A program made the position numbers and the translations under genes. Shown piece after piece: positions 53,806 through 63,171 of a stretch of DNA of 64,000 nucleotides (positions are counted from its first letter, which is position 1; each line of letters begins with the position of its first letter). The DNA is taken from assembly GCF_002831645.1 (NCBI RefSeq), contig NZ_CP025117.1, forward strand, positions 3,487,001 to 3,551,000. The letters run 5' to 3'. Source of the DNA: Olleya sp. Bg11-27 (GTDB taxonomy: Bacteria > Bacteroidota > Bacteroidia > Flavobacteriales > Flavobacteriaceae). The notes under the pieces are model-generated. The model did not search any database. It was given only the letters and a program-made list of their open reading frames with translations, and was not told the origin of the DNA.

Positions 53806-54869
53806 ATAACAAAAAAGCTTTTTTAGCTGCCATTAGTGCATCGCAAGGCCTTGAATTTGAATACAACGAAAAAGCAATTTTAGAGGACTATAACATCCAA
53901 GGAGAAAACAAATCTAGTTTAACGATTAAAATACTTACCGTTATTGGAGGTTTTCTAGCCACTCTTGCCTTTCTTGCTTTTTTACTAATTGCGGGACTAT
54001 ATAATTCGGAAGAAGGCTTATTGCTCTTTGGTGCCCTTTTTATAATTATTGCTATTTGGTTAAATACAGCGTATGACACCCTTATTATTGATACTTTTAG
54101 CGTATCCACTTATATAATAGGCTTTATATTACTAACTTTTGGACTAGCAGAAATGCGGGTTGACATAAATATTGTAACAGTAGTCATTAGCCTTATTGCG
54201 ATTATCTCGCTATTTATTACACAAAACTATATTTTGTCTTTTATTTCCATATTGACCATTAGTTGTAGTTTTCTTACGCTAATACTCTTCAATGATTTAT
54301 ATGATTTGATTCATTTATACATTGTCATAACCACCTTACTTTTAACTTACATCTTTTCTAATGAAGCTTTATTAATATCTTCCAACGTCAAAATATCTAA
54401 ATTATATAATCCCAGTCGCATTGGCTTAATAATAGCTTTATTGTTTGGACTGATTGCGGTTGGTAAAAAACATATAATACCACTGTCGACAAGTCAGATT
54501 TGGTTACCATCCATCGTTATGTTTTGTGTTATTATTTATTTAGTGTATCGCATTTTAAAGATTATCAACATAAAGACACTTAAAAGCCGCCTGTTAATTT
54601 ATGCTTTAAGTTGTTTAATCTTAATACCTCTAGTCTTCTCTCCTTCCATTTTAGGAGCATTAATTATTATTTTATTAAGCTTTTTAGTCAATTACAAAAC
54701 GGGACTGGCTATTGGTATCATTTCATTTATCTATTTTATCTCACAATATTATTATGACTTAAATTACACACTATTAACGAAGTCTATCATTTTGTTTTCA
54801 TCTGGAATAGTATTTCTAATATTTTATTTATTCACTTCTAAAATACCACACTCTAATGAAAAAATATAA
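53793..54869 (+). CDS. DUF4401 membrane protein
   Basis: A 358-residue protein, soluble N-terminal ~45 residues then about ten transmembrane helices. DUF4401 partners DUF2157 in many proteobacterial and Bacteroidota genomes; the shared topology suggests that the two form a membrane complex. It overlaps the upstream gene by 13 and the downstream gene by 14 bases, strong evidence for translational coupling. No catalytic motif visible. Confidence 0.82.
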   Translation: MDKLNNKKAFLAAISASQGLEFEYNEKAILEDYNIQGENKSSLTIKILTVIGGFLATLAFLAFLLIAGLYNSEEGLLLFGALFIIIAIWLNTAYDTLIIDTFSVSTYIIGFILLTFGLAEMRVDINIVTVVISLIAIISLFITQNYILSFISILTISCSFLTLILFNDLYDLIHLYIVITTLLLTYIFSNEALLISSNVKISKLYNPSRIGLIIALLFGLIAVGKKHIIPLSTSQIWLPSIVMFCVIIYLVYRILKIINIKTLKSRLLIYALSCLILIPLVFSPSILGALIIILLSFLVNYKTGLAIGIISFIYFISQYYYDLNYTLLTKSIILFSSGIVFLIFYLFTSKIPHSNEKI

Positions 54870-55344
54870 GTGGATCATAATTCTTGTTAACCTAATCATT
54901 TTACTTGGATTTTTAAACTATTCTATTTTAAAAAAAGAAACCATACTTTCCGATGGGCAGCTTGTTTTATTAGAATTAGCACCTGTTGACCCTAGATCAC
55001 TAATGCAAGGAGACTATATGACTTTAAGATATGCTATTTCACAAAACACATCTAATGATAGTATTTCTAAAAGAGGGTATTGTGTTGTTAAACTAGACGC
55101 GAATGGGATTGCAAAAAAAGTAAGATTACAAGACGGTAAGACTCCCATACATACTAACGAATTTCTGATACGTTATAACTCTAAATCAACACGAGGAATA
55201 ACTATAGGTGCTGAATCATATTTCTTCCAAGAAGGCGATGCTTCTAAATTTGAAAAAGCGAAGTATGGTGGTGTAATGGTGGATAATAAAGGCAATAACC
55301 TTTTGGTTGGTTTATACAATGAGCAAAAGCAACAGATAGAATAA
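54856..55344 (+). CDS. GDYXXLXY domain protein
   Basis: A 162-residue protein with one N-terminal transmembrane helix (about 5-22) and the motif MQGDYMTLRYAIS (about residues 52-64), which defines the family; the C-terminal part is a beta domain with FFQEGDASKFEKAKYGGV. It completes the DUF2157-DUF4401-GDYXXLXY triad. The role is unknown; an extracytoplasmic partner of the two membrane proteins is the natural guess. Confidence 0.9.
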   Translation: MKKYKWIIILVNLIILLGFLNYSILKKETILSDGQLVLLELAPVDPRSLMQGDYMTLRYAISQNTSNDSISKRGYCVVKLDANGIAKKVRLQDGKTPIHTNEFLIRYNSKSTRGITIGAESYFFQEGDASKFEKAKYGGVMVDNKGNNLLVGLYNEQKQQIE

Positions 55345-55447
55345 TCTCAATAAGACATACGACTAAACCGAGTATAATATTAAACATTTTTCACAGCTTA
55401 AACACTGGTAAGAATTATTTAAAAATATTAAAATGACCATAATCACT

Positions 55448-57091
55448 ATGTTAAAAAAACTATCCCTAATTTTATTATTATTCTGTTCTTGTGTAGACAC
55501 AGCCCCTCCAATTGTTATTAGAGAAACCGTTACTGAAGCCATGGTTATAGAACAAGAAAAATTATGTCCAGATAAATATGAAATTGAAACTATAGAAAAG
55601 AATATTCATGCGTTTATTGATACCACTAGTGTTGATGTAATAAAAACGAGATTAAAAGCCAATTTAGATTATTATTTAAATAATAAAGACACCATCATAA
55701 AAACGTTGGCATATTATGAAAAAAGTGAAGATGACGAGTTTAAAAGCAAAACAAAATTATACTTACCTGACGAAGAAAGTTACAGTGACAATGAAAACAT
55801 GTTCTTAAAACTAGTCAATAACAATCATATAAATTATAGAGATACAGTACAAAGCGGCACCTATTTTAATCAAACCTTTAAAGAACACAAATCAGCTTTA
55901 GAAACTAGAGTAAGAAATAATGGCGCTACTGTCTTCAAATTTGAAACTGAGAAAACGATTCAACCACATTATTCCTTAAATTTTGATTCCGAAAAAGAAT
56001 TAAGAATAATGAATATTTATTATCATGATGGTACAACTAACACAACCCCAACTCCTATTGAATCGTATTCATTCCCTCTAAACGCTATCCCTGTGGACAA
56101 AATGAAACATGTTGATAGTTTACAAATGGAATTTAAAATTATGTATTTGTCTAAAATTGATTCTATTCATTTTAAAAACAATGAAATAGGTGTACAAAAA
56201 GGACCTTTTAAACTCCTTAAAATGACAGATAATTATTTAGAATACGAAACACCTGACGACTATTATCCATACCATAAAGGATCAATTATTGAAGAAATTT
56301 ATTATAATAAAGACGGAAAAATCTTAGACACCGAATTTAGTATCAGTAATTGCTCTACCAAAACTATAGAAGAAAAATATGAGCAACAATTACATTATAA
56401 GAAAGCATATTCCGAGTACTTAAATACCGTAAACACAAAAGAGCAACTATTTTTGACTTTAAAATACCTTGATCTAAAACATTATAATGCAGCATTAAAA
56501 GAAACCAGAAAAACAAAAATAGCGTTAAAAGGAAATGTTGATTCATTTACATTATATCTGGAAAACAGAAGAGATACTATTACCTTTTTAACGACACTTA
56601 AAAATACGTCTCCTGTAAAAAAATTATACTTACACAAACTAGAAGACACCACAGAATTTATTGACAAAAACGGAAAAATAATAACCTCTATTCCATCACC
56701 TATTAATTTTCTATATTCATCACAAACACATCACTATTCTGAACACTATTTTTATACAGATACGGAAGATACTTACAAAAAAACTTATTATTATATTAAT
56801 CAAGAGCAACAAGTTGTTTCTAAGCTACCTTATTCTCAAATGGATTATTTAACGCCGTCATTATTACAAGTTAGAGAAAACGACAAAGATGGTTTTAAAT
56901 TTTTATCTACCGAAAAAAATCAATTATTATCAGACAAAACATTCACCCGTTCATTTGTTATGCGCTATACAGGTGAAGGGATTAGTGTGCACAACGACGA
57001 AGGAAACTACATGCTCTATGACCAAAACAATACCTTAATTACATATGATTCTGGAAAAGTCACAAAAATAACCCTGAAAGACATGTTATAA
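55448..57091 (+). CDS. Large lipoprotein of unknown family
   Basis: A 547-residue lipoprotein with leader MLKKLSLILLLFCSC (Cys15). An upstream in-frame ATG at 55433 is possible but spoils nothing and is less economical. The mature protein is rich in Lys, Asn and Tyr, with helices at about 30-110 and beta strands after that; blocks such as YYHDGTTNTTPTPI, YYNKDGKILDTEFS and HKLEDTTEFIDKNGKI look like repeats with the WG or MORN flavour but without clean periodicity. No family recognised. 88 bases after the GDYXXLXY gene. Confidence 0.7.
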   Translation: MLKKLSLILLLFCSCVDTAPPIVIRETVTEAMVIEQEKLCPDKYEIETIEKNIHAFIDTTSVDVIKTRLKANLDYYLNNKDTIIKTLAYYEKSEDDEFKSKTKLYLPDEESYSDNENMFLKLVNNNHINYRDTVQSGTYFNQTFKEHKSALETRVRNNGATVFKFETEKTIQPHYSLNFDSEKELRIMNIYYHDGTTNTTPTPIESYSFPLNAIPVDKMKHVDSLQMEFKIMYLSKIDSIHFKNNEIGVQKGPFKLLKMTDNYLEYETPDDYYPYHKGSIIEEIYYNKDGKILDTEFSISNCSTKTIEEKYEQQLHYKKAYSEYLNTVNTKEQLFLTLKYLDLKHYNAALKETRKTKIALKGNVDSFTLYLENRRDTITFLTTLKNTSPVKKLYLHKLEDTTEFIDKNGKIITSIPSPINFLYSSQTHHYSEHYFYTDTEDTYKKTYYYINQEQQVVSKLPYSQMDYLTPSLLQVRENDKDGFKFLSTEKNQLLSDKTFTRSFVMRYTGEGISVHNDEGNYMLYDQNNTLITYDSGKVTKITLKDML

Positions 57092-57216
57092 ATAACATAT
57101 TGACAACAACGACATACAAAGGGATAAAAGGTTTTTTTTTACCCCAAATACTTAAGTCGTTTTTATATAATTAAAGTGGATCGCTTACCACAGGACTAAT
57201 TATGTATGTATGTGTA

Positions 57217-58455
57217 CTACTTTTTTTCATCTGATACATAAAGCACTTCACCTGTTTTATCTATATAATTTTTTTTAGGATTTCCATTGATATCATGTAT
57301 TGACGCGACACCATTAAAAAACGGAGTAGCATTAAAAAAACGAGGTTTTATAATATAATCCCCTTCCTTATTTATATAACCTAAAATATGGGTATATTCT
57401 CCTGTTTTTACACCAACAATAGCAATTCCATCGACAAAAGGTCGAGCGGAACTAAACTTAGGGGCAATAACCTGCTTTCCTTTTTTATCGATATAACCAA
57501 ATAAAACGTCTCCGTTTTCTTCTTCTCGACCATTTCTAATACCTACAGCTGCTAATCCTTCTGTAAAACCTTCAGCATAATCGTACGACAAAGTAATCAC
57601 CCACTTTCCTTCTTTATTAATAAATCCTTTTTTATCTCCAAAATAACTAGCCACCGCAAGCCCTTCTTGAAAAGGTTCTAATTCTGCAAATTCAAAAGGG
57701 ATGACAACTTCGTTTAATGTGTTTATCATTCCCTTTTTATTGTAACTTTTATTGACAATAGCGTAACCCTCTATAAACGGTTTAACCTCACTATACATTA
57801 ACGGGATAACCTCATTACCTGAACCATCAATAAATCCCCAAAAACCTTCCTTACTAACTGCGGCATAACCTTCAAAAAAATCTTCAACCCTATCATATTT
57901 AGGCGTTACAATATAGTCTCCTTTTTTATTAATAAAACCATACTTATCATCAATCTTTACCGCTGCAAAACCTTCAAAAAACGCATTAGCTTCATCAAAT
58001 ATTGGTTCAACAATTACAGCACCACTTTTATCAAGATAACCATACTTTTGTTCGTACTGATCTTGTCTAAAAACCACCATTCCTTCACTAAAATGAAATA
58101 CAAAACCATATTGTATTGGAATTACAACGTCTCCTTTGGTATTTACAAAACCATATTTACCATTTAGTCTCACGCTTGCTAAACCATCAGTAAAATAACG
58201 TACACGATCGTATATAAAACCAGTAAGCTCTTCTCCTTCTTCATCAATAAAACCATCTTTTCCGTTAAGTCCGACACCTATAACACCATTTGAATACCCT
58301 TCAAAATCAGTATATATTGGCTCTATAACCATCTCTCCAGAATAGTTAATAAACCCCAATCTCCCATTCACTTCTATAGGAAGCAGCTTATTTTCGTTAT
58401 TTTGACAACTTAACACTGTACTTAACGTGATAACAAACAGTAGTATTCTAGTCAT
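57217..58455 (-). CDS. WG-repeat lipoprotein
   Basis: A 412-residue lipoprotein with leader ending VLSC (Cys17) and about eleven WG-type repeats of roughly 35 residues, each with G-[FY]-[IVL]-[DN]-x-x-G followed by VI-P-x-Y and F-x-E-G-x-A-x-V. The unit order is regular along the whole protein. WG proteins are surface or periplasmic and of unknown function. The start is ATG at 58455: the frame runs on upstream to a TTG at 58488, but only the ATG gives a direct leader. It is convergent with the gene ending at 57091. Confidence 0.88.
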   Translation of the reverse strand: MTRILLFVITLSTVLSCQNNENKLLPIEVNGRLGFINYSGEMVIEPIYTDFEGYSNGVIGVGLNGKDGFIDEEGEELTGFIYDRVRYFTDGLASVRLNGKYGFVNTKGDVVIPIQYGFVFHFSEGMVVFRQDQYEQKYGYLDKSGAVIVEPIFDEANAFFEGFAAVKIDDKYGFINKKGDYIVTPKYDRVEDFFEGYAAVSKEGFWGFIDGSGNEVIPLMYSEVKPFIEGYAIVNKSYNKKGMINTLNEVVIPFEFAELEPFQEGLAVASYFGDKKGFINKEGKWVITLSYDYAEGFTEGLAAVGIRNGREEENGDVLFGYIDKKGKQVIAPKFSSARPFVDGIAIVGVKTGEYTHILGYINKEGDYIIKPRFFNATPFFNGVASIHDINGNPKKNYIDKTGEVLYVSDEKK

Positions 58456-58672
58456 AAGTATAATTTTATTATGTTCAGTAAAATGCAAACATAAAAAATA
58501 ATGCCTTCATTCTATTATGATCTAAACCATTCTCCTTAAACCACAATCTTTCTTTATAATAACTTATCACTAACTCTGTTGAAAACTATTCGGTTTTTCT
58601 AATTTAAAAATTAACTTTACAGAGTAAAATTAATTATACGCCTTCCAATGCTACTCTTAAATCCATAATACT

Positions 58673-58831
58673 ATGACCCAAAAAAACATAGTCATCATTT
58701 GCCTAATCGTGCTAAACATAAACACCTGTTTTAGCCAAGGCGTGGTCAATCATAATTTTCATGATGCATACGATAACATTAATGAATATGAAGTCTTTAA
58801 AGACATTTTTGAAGAAATAGACAACAATTAA
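58673..58831 (+). CDS. Candidate small secreted protein
   Basis: A 52-codon frame with a textbook exported leader: MTQKNIVIICLIVLNINTCF then SQG, with cleavage expected before Gln22 or so, leaving about 30 acidic residues (HDAYDNINEYEVFKDIFEE). TAACTTTA at 58612-58619 is a weak -7 box. It lies in the 450-base gap between the WG lipoprotein and the MORN-like gene. Short frames may be chance; the signal peptide is the reason to list it. Confidence 0.5.
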   Translation: MTQKNIVIICLIVLNINTCFSQGVVNHNFHDAYDNINEYEVFKDIFEEIDNN

Positions 58832-58905
58832 TATTGACCAAAGAATAAAGTCCTACTAAAAAGCGAATCAAACCTGCCTACAATCAAAAGTAAAAGTGAA
58901 AAAAT

Positions 58906-60318
58906 ATGAAAACGAAATTAGTTCTATTTGTTGCACTTTTAATTAGCACAACAGCTATTAAAGCACAACGTACAACAACAAAAGAAATTAGCCATCCTGT
59001 ATATGGCAAAGCAACAGTAGAAACTTCTTTTGATCAAAATGATCACATCGCACAACAAGCCACTTTCACAAAAGATACACTACTAACTAATGGAAAGATA
59101 GAAATAGGTGAAATAATCTTATATCACCCTAATGGTAAAGTTAGTGCTAAAGGCGATTTTTCAACAATTATCAAAAAAACTTTTTTTGGTGAAGAAAGCA
59201 CTCGTGAGCAACAAGGAAAATGGCTTCAATATAATGAAGATGGGCAGTTAATTGCGTCGTTGTTTTACAAAGACAATAAAATGAATGGCGCTTACACTTC
59301 CTTTCATAAAAATGGTAACATAGAGCTTGTACTAAATTATGAAGATGGTACAACAACTGGAACCTCAAAATCTTATTTTATTAACAAGCAGTCGCACCGC
59401 GTATTACAGTATAAAAAAAACATCATTTTTAATGTAGATGAATTTTATAATATTGAAGGAACTCCTGTTAAATATGGGAGCTTAAAAGATGGAAACGGAA
59501 CCTTGGATATCTATGATTTACAAACAGGTAAAATAAGTAAAACATACACTTATGAGAATGGCACCCCTAATCTTATTGACCTAAAAACCATAGCAACAGC
59601 CAAAGGTAACAGCATTGAAAAAACGTATAAAAATAATAGTGGACAAAAGATAAAGATTGTCAGAACATTAAATGATAAACTTGAAGGATTACAAGAAGAG
59701 TATAATTACAAAGGACAGTTAAAAGATGCTGATTATTATGTTGAAGACAAAAAGCATGGCACCCAAACTAGGTACATCGACGATGGGACTTTGTTTTGGC
59801 AAGATACTTATGCAAACAATAAAAAAATAGGTGCTTTTAAACATACTGCTGAAAATTCTGGAGCTGAAGGCAATAGCAATCAAAATAATAAGGTTACCAT
59901 GCTAGAAGGGTTTTACGATACTAACCAAAAAATAACAGGTCCATATACCGCCTACTTAGGCGAAGATAGAATTATAGTTTTATCAGGAACATACGAGAAG
60001 AACTATAAAACAGGGCTATGGAAAACATTCAATGCTAACGGAATAGTAACCAAAGAGACCAACTACTTTCAATTTGACTCCAAAAAGATATCCGTAAAAG
60101 AATACGATGTCATTAATAATAAACCTGTATTAAAAAGTGATATCAATTATTTGAATAACACCTATGATGGCTCATTTAAAACCTACCATCCTAATAAAAA
60201 ACCAGAACAAACAGGATTTTATAACAAAGGTAAAAAGGAAGGTACTTGGAAATCTTACGATACTACAGGCAAACTTATAAAAGAAACAAAATATAATAAC
60301 GGAACACTTGTAGACTAA
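58906..60318 (+). CDS. MORN-variant (YwqK-like) repeat protein
   Basis: A 470-residue secreted protein, signal peptide to about residue 20 (STTAIKAQ). It carries repeats of the MORN_2 form, Y-x-x-N-G-x-x-x-G-x-W/Y: YHPNGKVSAKGDF, YNEDGQLIASLFYKDNKMNG, HKNGNIELVLNYEDG, NANGIVTKETNYF, YHPNKKPEQTGFYNKGKKEG, YDTTGKLIKETKY. In the genome such proteins are called toxin-antitoxin system YwqK-family antitoxins, but that role is not shown. Probably periplasmic or surface exposed. Confidence 0.83.
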   Translation: MKTKLVLFVALLISTTAIKAQRTTTKEISHPVYGKATVETSFDQNDHIAQQATFTKDTLLTNGKIEIGEIILYHPNGKVSAKGDFSTIIKKTFFGEESTREQQGKWLQYNEDGQLIASLFYKDNKMNGAYTSFHKNGNIELVLNYEDGTTTGTSKSYFINKQSHRVLQYKKNIIFNVDEFYNIEGTPVKYGSLKDGNGTLDIYDLQTGKISKTYTYENGTPNLIDLKTIATAKGNSIEKTYKNNSGQKIKIVRTLNDKLEGLQEEYNYKGQLKDADYYVEDKKHGTQTRYIDDGTLFWQDTYANNKKIGAFKHTAENSGAEGNSNQNNKVTMLEGFYDTNQKITGPYTAYLGEDRIIVLSGTYEKNYKTGLWKTFNANGIVTKETNYFQFDSKKISVKEYDVINNKPVLKSDINYLNNTYDGSFKTYHPNKKPEQTGFYNKGKKEGTWKSYDTTGKLIKETKYNNGTLVD

Positions 60319-60354
60319 TACCAACTAAATACTTAAAAAAGGAAACCTATCAGA

Positions 60355-60690
60355 ATGAACTATCACAATAAAAATTTTAAGCCCGTTACCAATTCTGACA
60401 ATGCAGAAACCTCCGCTGAAACCATTTTTAAATATAAGCAAAATGGGGCCATTTTGACAGCCAAGTATAGCGGTGGACAAATTATAGAAGGACATTTAAT
60501 AGGGATCGTAGATCAAAAAGGATGTATAGATATGCGCTACCATCAGATTAATAAAAAAGGTGAGTTAATGACAGGTGTATGCCAATCTAAACCTGAAATC
60601 ATGGCAAACGGAAAAATCAGACTACATGAAAACTGGACATGGACTTCTGGCGATCAATCAAACGGATCATCAATTTTAGAAGAAATATAA
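60355..60690 (+). CDS. Conserved small protein (labelled n-acetylglutamate synthase in some flavobacteria)
   Basis: A 111-residue protein: MNYHNKNFKPVTNSDN, ETIFKYKQNG, YSGGQIIEGHLIGIVDQ, IDMRYHQINKKGELMTG and NGKIRLHENWTW. The pattern of beta strands and the C-terminal NGSSILEEI are typical of a small Bacteroidota family that is often named after acetylglutamate synthase with no support from structure. I assign no function. Lies 8 bases before the next gene and 37 after the MORN-like gene. Confidence 0.78.
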   Translation: MNYHNKNFKPVTNSDNAETSAETIFKYKQNGAILTAKYSGGQIIEGHLIGIVDQKGCIDMRYHQINKKGELMTGVCQSKPEIMANGKIRLHENWTWTSGDQSNGSSILEEI

Positions 60691-60697
60691 ATACAAT

Positions 60698-61714
60698 ATG
60701 CTAAATAGCAAAACACAAATAACCGGTTACTTAACAATCCTATTTAACCTTTATTCGATAGGTGTTTTTTCTCAAACAGACTATCAAATCACTGGCTTTT
60801 CAGAACACTATACTGGACTATTAACTATCGACAAAGGCTTTGAAGAGGACGTTTTTAAAAAAGGTAGTATTTCAATTTTCAAAACTGATACTACAAAAAG
60901 CATCATTACTATCCAATCCGAAGAATTAACCATAGACTTTGATACTGATGGCAACATACAAACTAATGTTTTAGAAATTCCTTATGGCAATCAAAGTATT
61001 ATAATAGCTAAAGATTTCAATTTTGATGGTCTCCCAGATTTAGCGATTATGGATGGTCAAAATAGTTGCTATCATGGGCCTTCTTTTCAAATATATCTTC
61101 AAACGGGTGACCGTTTAAAACATAGTCCCGAATTTACAAGATTAGCACAAGATTACTGTGGTATGTTTTTTATAGATTATGATAATCAAACAATCCATAC
61201 GTCAACTAAAAGCGGGTGTTGTTGGCATCAATATTCGGAGTTTAAAGTGGAATACAATGCACCTGTTGCTGTAAAGATTTTAGAAATTGGATTAAGCGCC
61301 GATGGTATTTTAGAGGACCATTTAGAAAAAACTAGAGTTGGCAATCAAATGGTCGAAAAAAAATATAACGCTTTAAGTGATGATATAGATGTTACTTTAA
61401 TCTATGCGTTAACCTTTAAAAATGGAAAAAAAATGGAATTATATCATGCCACTGCCTATAACGAGTTTTTACTATATGCCTTTAGGGATAAGGATGAAAA
61501 AATTGAATTTGCCTACACCGATCAATTTGTTTTTGATAAAAATAAAAACACGTTAACCTTTACTAATCAAGATGTAACTTACCAAATCTATAATGGCGGT
61601 ATTATTATAAGCACACCAAAGCAAAAAACCGATCTTAAAGCAGAAAATATAGAAGAAAACACCTCACTGTCTAGTCTATCTGAGTTATCCTTGAATAATT
61701 TAATAGTAGAATAA
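60698..61714 (+). CDS. Secreted FG-GAP/Ca-loop-like protein (XAC2610-like)
   Basis: A 338-residue exported protein with signal peptide to about residue 26 (SIGVFSQT). The block KDFNFDGLPDLAIMDG near residues 107-122 is a DxDxDG calcium-type loop as in FG-GAP and XAC2610-like proteins, and ends in a conserved NSCYHGPSF / CCWHQYSEF pair. The C-terminal part is beta-rich and finishes with a Ser/Leu tail. Function unknown; follows the preceding gene by seven bases. Confidence 0.75.
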   Translation: MLNSKTQITGYLTILFNLYSIGVFSQTDYQITGFSEHYTGLLTIDKGFEEDVFKKGSISIFKTDTTKSIITIQSEELTIDFDTDGNIQTNVLEIPYGNQSIIIAKDFNFDGLPDLAIMDGQNSCYHGPSFQIYLQTGDRLKHSPEFTRLAQDYCGMFFIDYDNQTIHTSTKSGCCWHQYSEFKVEYNAPVAVKILEIGLSADGILEDHLEKTRVGNQMVEKKYNALSDDIDVTLIYALTFKNGKKMELYHATAYNEFLLYAFRDKDEKIEFAYTDQFVFDKNKNTLTFTNQDVTYQIYNGGIIISTPKQKTDLKAENIEENTSLSSLSELSLNNLIVE

Positions 61715-61802
61715 CCCAACTTATTTTTCAGATTTTAATTAACCATTATTAAATGATCTCATTTAGTAAACAAGTGGTACCGCATTAAAACAGCTAATAC
61801 TC

Positions 61803-62363
61803 ATGAAAATTATATTAAAACACGTTATACTTATTAGTCTTTTGACCGTAATTGTTTCTTACGGCTATAAACAGGAAGACACTAAAAGAGCAACTAACAC
61901 TTTAAAACTTAATAATCAAACATTAAAAAAGAAGGAAGTCGCCGAATTATTTACTCATAATCTAAAAAACGGACACAATCTAGTCAAACTAATGGACGAC
62001 AATTGGACGTTACTATATTATGCTGACGATAGATGCTCGGGAAGTACCGAGGGTGAGAAAATCAATTTATCAAAACCTGAAATTGAAAAAATGATAATCA
62101 TAAATGTAAAAAATGATAGTGAATATGCTTGGGCCTGTAATAAAAGAGCACCATACTATTATGATTTTAATTTTGATCTAAACAAACAAATTGAAAACTG
62201 GGATAATTTTGAGTTACAATCTAGTGACTACTCTGACTCCCCGAAAAAAGAAAAAGACGTGTTTTATATTTTTGGAGCTGGCGATTCTGATTATATCAAA
62301 CTTACTATTGGAGCAAAAAACTTAATTACAAAGCTAAAATATAGTAGTATAGACCCAGGATAA
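61803..62363 (+). CDS. Unrecognised exported protein
   Basis: A 186-residue protein with a hydrophobic N-terminus (ILISLLTVIVSYGYK) that looks like a signal peptide. The mature part has TLLYYADDRCSGSTEGEKINLSKPEIEKMI in part, EYAWACNKRAPYYYDF with Cys residues that could pair, and a beta-rich end (IFGAGDSDYIKLTIGAKNLIT in part). No family recognised. Two short open stretches before and after it (62407-62500, 62949-63107) are not supported as genes. Confidence 0.65.
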   Translation: MKIILKHVILISLLTVIVSYGYKQEDTKRATNTLKLNNQTLKKKEVAELFTHNLKNGHNLVKLMDDNWTLLYYADDRCSGSTEGEKINLSKPEIEKMIIINVKNDSEYAWACNKRAPYYYDFNFDLNKQIENWDNFELQSSDYSDSPKKEKDVFYIFGAGDSDYIKLTIGAKNLITKLKYSSIDPG

Positions 62364-62505
62364 TACTGCCCTAAAAAAGAAATTAAGTAAAGACTAATAT
62401 TACTAGGACCTCAAGTAAAATTAATGCAACATCCTAAACAACAAACTCATCGTACATTATACACAAGAACAATTAAAGAATATCTAAATTCAAAAAAATA
62501 AAAAT

Positions 62506-62970
62506 ATGGGATTTAACATTTCGGGATTATTAATAAAAGGTCAAACAGATAACGCTCAAATCAATACGCTTTTAGAAAGTCATATAGCTTTTTACAAAAC
62601 GGTTAGTTTTGAAGAAGCGACAAGCAGCTTCCGGGACGATAACACTGTAGACATTTTACAAACAAAAACAGGGACGTTAATAATTACCGAACTCGGTCAG
62701 ATTTATGACATTTCAACTTTTGAGACAGACATTATACAATTCATGATTTCTGATGTATCAGACACCTACTATTTCGAAAAATACACTAATGGAAAATTAG
62801 ACAGAAAATACATTTATTCACAGGGAGAAATTCAAGAAAATGAGGGACAAGGCATAATAAAAGAAGACGACGATGTTTTAGATTTGATTTGGGAATTTAC
62901 TGACACCTTTTTGCAGAATGGTTTTATGGAAAATAGGTTTGATCAAAAATTTAAACGATATACACTATAA
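62506..62970 (+). CDS. Unrecognised soluble protein
   Basis: A 154-residue cytoplasmic protein without signal peptide. It starts MGFNISGLLIKGQTDNAQIN and consists of alternating helices and strands, acidic near the end (QENEGQGIIKEDDDVLDLIWEF in part). It may be an immunity-like or accessory protein of the kind found in variable tracts, which is only a guess. Preceded by 142 and followed by 201 bases without a clear gene. Confidence 0.6.
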   Translation: MGFNISGLLIKGQTDNAQINTLLESHIAFYKTVSFEEATSSFRDDNTVDILQTKTGTLIITELGQIYDISTFETDIIQFMISDVSDTYYFEKYTNGKLDRKYIYSQGEIQENEGQGIIKEDDDVLDLIWEFTDTFLQNGFMENRFDQKFKRYTL

Positions 62971-63171
62971 AAAGACAATCCTCATTAAAAATCAAACCCA
63001 TAAAATATATTTTACCTAGAGAACAAACTTATCAAGCTAATTCGCTATTTCTAAAAGAATTTGAAGCAAAATCAATAGCACACTATGTTACACATTGGGA
63101 GGTCTAAACAGTGGACGCCATGTGTATGATACATTTAAAATGACTACATTCATCCTATAAAATATCACAAA

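Noticed and set aside
62407-62500. Short open frame ending KEYLNSKK before the gene at 62506
   Set aside because: About 25 codons from an ATG, no signal peptide and no known relative; too short to support.
62949-63107. Open stretch without ATG between 62506-62970 and the L-domain gene
   Set aside because: It starts inside the previous gene in another frame and has no start codon; possibly gene debris but not demonstrable.
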